Of a stretch of 17,660 nucleotides of DNA, positions 17,211 to 17,660 are shown one piece after another. Source of the stretch: Acanthamoeba sp. SK_2022b. Its lineage: Eukaryota; Discosea; Longamoebia; Acanthamoebidae. The notes below the pieces were generated by a model. It saw only the letters and a program-made list of their open reading frames with translations, did no database searches and was not told the DNA's origin. Location: the NCBI GenBank assembly GCA_027943245.1, contig JANDJZ010000869.1, forward strand, positions 1 through 17,660, given 5' to 3'. The translations under genes and the position numbers were made by a program. Positions within the stretch are counted from its first letter, which is position 1. Each line of letters starts with the position of its first letter.

Positions 17211-17660
17211 ATGGCCACCATCCTCGCTGGTTCGAACGACAAGGAGAAGCTCGACGACCTCATCACCCGCACGCACAAGGACCAGGCCGTCTGGTTCCTC
17301 AATGCCGTCTGGGAGGTCCGTCTCCCGTTCAACTTTCCGTTATTTTAAAATGAATAATAATTTATTTCTATTATTTATCTATACAAGTATTACGCTGTGT
17401 TTAGCACTAAAAGCTGGGCGAATATAACAGGAGTTCGGCGAGAAGGAGGCCGAGAAGGTGTGGTCGTTCGTGCACAAGGCCGTCGAGCTCGACGAGGCCA
17501 AGCGCGCCGAGGGCAACGACCTCGACGAGTTCCAGGCTCACCGTTTCCTCGAGCACTTCAAGGAGACCCTCACCGTCCAGGTATCACTCCGGAGTTCATT
17601 GTGCCGTTGTTGACTTTCGTTCATTTGGTTTGAATGTGCGCTGACTGTCGACATTTATTT
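17211..17660 (+). CDS. Paralogue of the left-edge coiled-coil protein, partial (3' end off the window)
   Basis: Exon 1 is 17211-17315 and exon 2 is 17431-17580, with a GT-AG intron at 17316-17430. A second intron opens at 17581 (GTATCA) and continues past the window. The 85 visible residues match the left-edge gene at all but six positions, five of them in exon 1. They contain the same DQAVWFLNAVWE and FLEHFKETLTV motifs, and both introns sit at identical places. Exon 2 differs from its partner by one base in 150. The coiled-coil part, if present, lies beyond the window. The role is unknown; a cytoskeletal function is a tentative inference from the resemblance to 34-kDa actin-bundling proteins. 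Confidence 0.85.

Overview
The window looks like nuclear DNA of a GC-rich, intron-dense amoebozoan, most likely Acanthamoeba or a close relative. This rests on four observations. Most genes are split into short exons by introns of roughly 50-180 bp with GT(A/G)..AG ends. Coding regions are GC-rich and use strongly G/C-ending codons. Eukaryotic core signals (TATA, CCAAT, AATAAA) are present. The main gene is a myosin with the tail architecture of the Dictyostelium MyTH4-FERM myosin. Genus assignment is an inference; no search was run.

Layout, left to right. (1) Positions 1-1048, minus strand: 5' part of a gene with a globular N-terminus and an Ala/Glu/Lys-rich coiled coil. It runs off the left edge. 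(2) Positions 1049-1647: divergent intergenic region with many small inverted repeats. (3) Positions 1648-12569, plus strand: a complete myosin heavy chain of about 50 exons and about 2,255-2,290 residues. Its order is motor, 4 IQ, charged helix, MyTH4-FERM, SH3, MyTH4-FERM. All exon junctions keep phase. (4) Positions 12570-12984: intergenic region holding the promoter of the next gene. (5) Positions 12985-13964, plus: a short-chain dehydrogenase/reductase in four exons. A decayed partial copy of the same gene follows at about 13995-14165. (6) Positions 14326-15090, plus: an intronless glutathione S-transferase resembling the fungal etherase-like class. (7) Positions 15205-16711, minus: a divergent Sir2-family protein in eight exons, tail-to-tail with the GST across a 16-bp palindrome that carries a poly(A) signal for each strand. 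(8) Positions 16712-17210: head-to-head intergenic region. (9) Positions 17211-17660, plus: 5' part of a paralogue of gene 1, running off the right edge.

The myosin and the two flanking paralogues are plausibly cytoskeletal. The SDR, GST and sirtuin are NAD(P)- or glutathione-dependent enzymes with no obvious shared pathway, and nothing here suggests an operon. The observations I rate highest are the almost identical exons of the two outward-facing paralogues despite dissimilar introns, the relic SDR copy with an intron of exactly the parental length, the palindromic two-way poly(A) element, and two candidate GC-AG introns.
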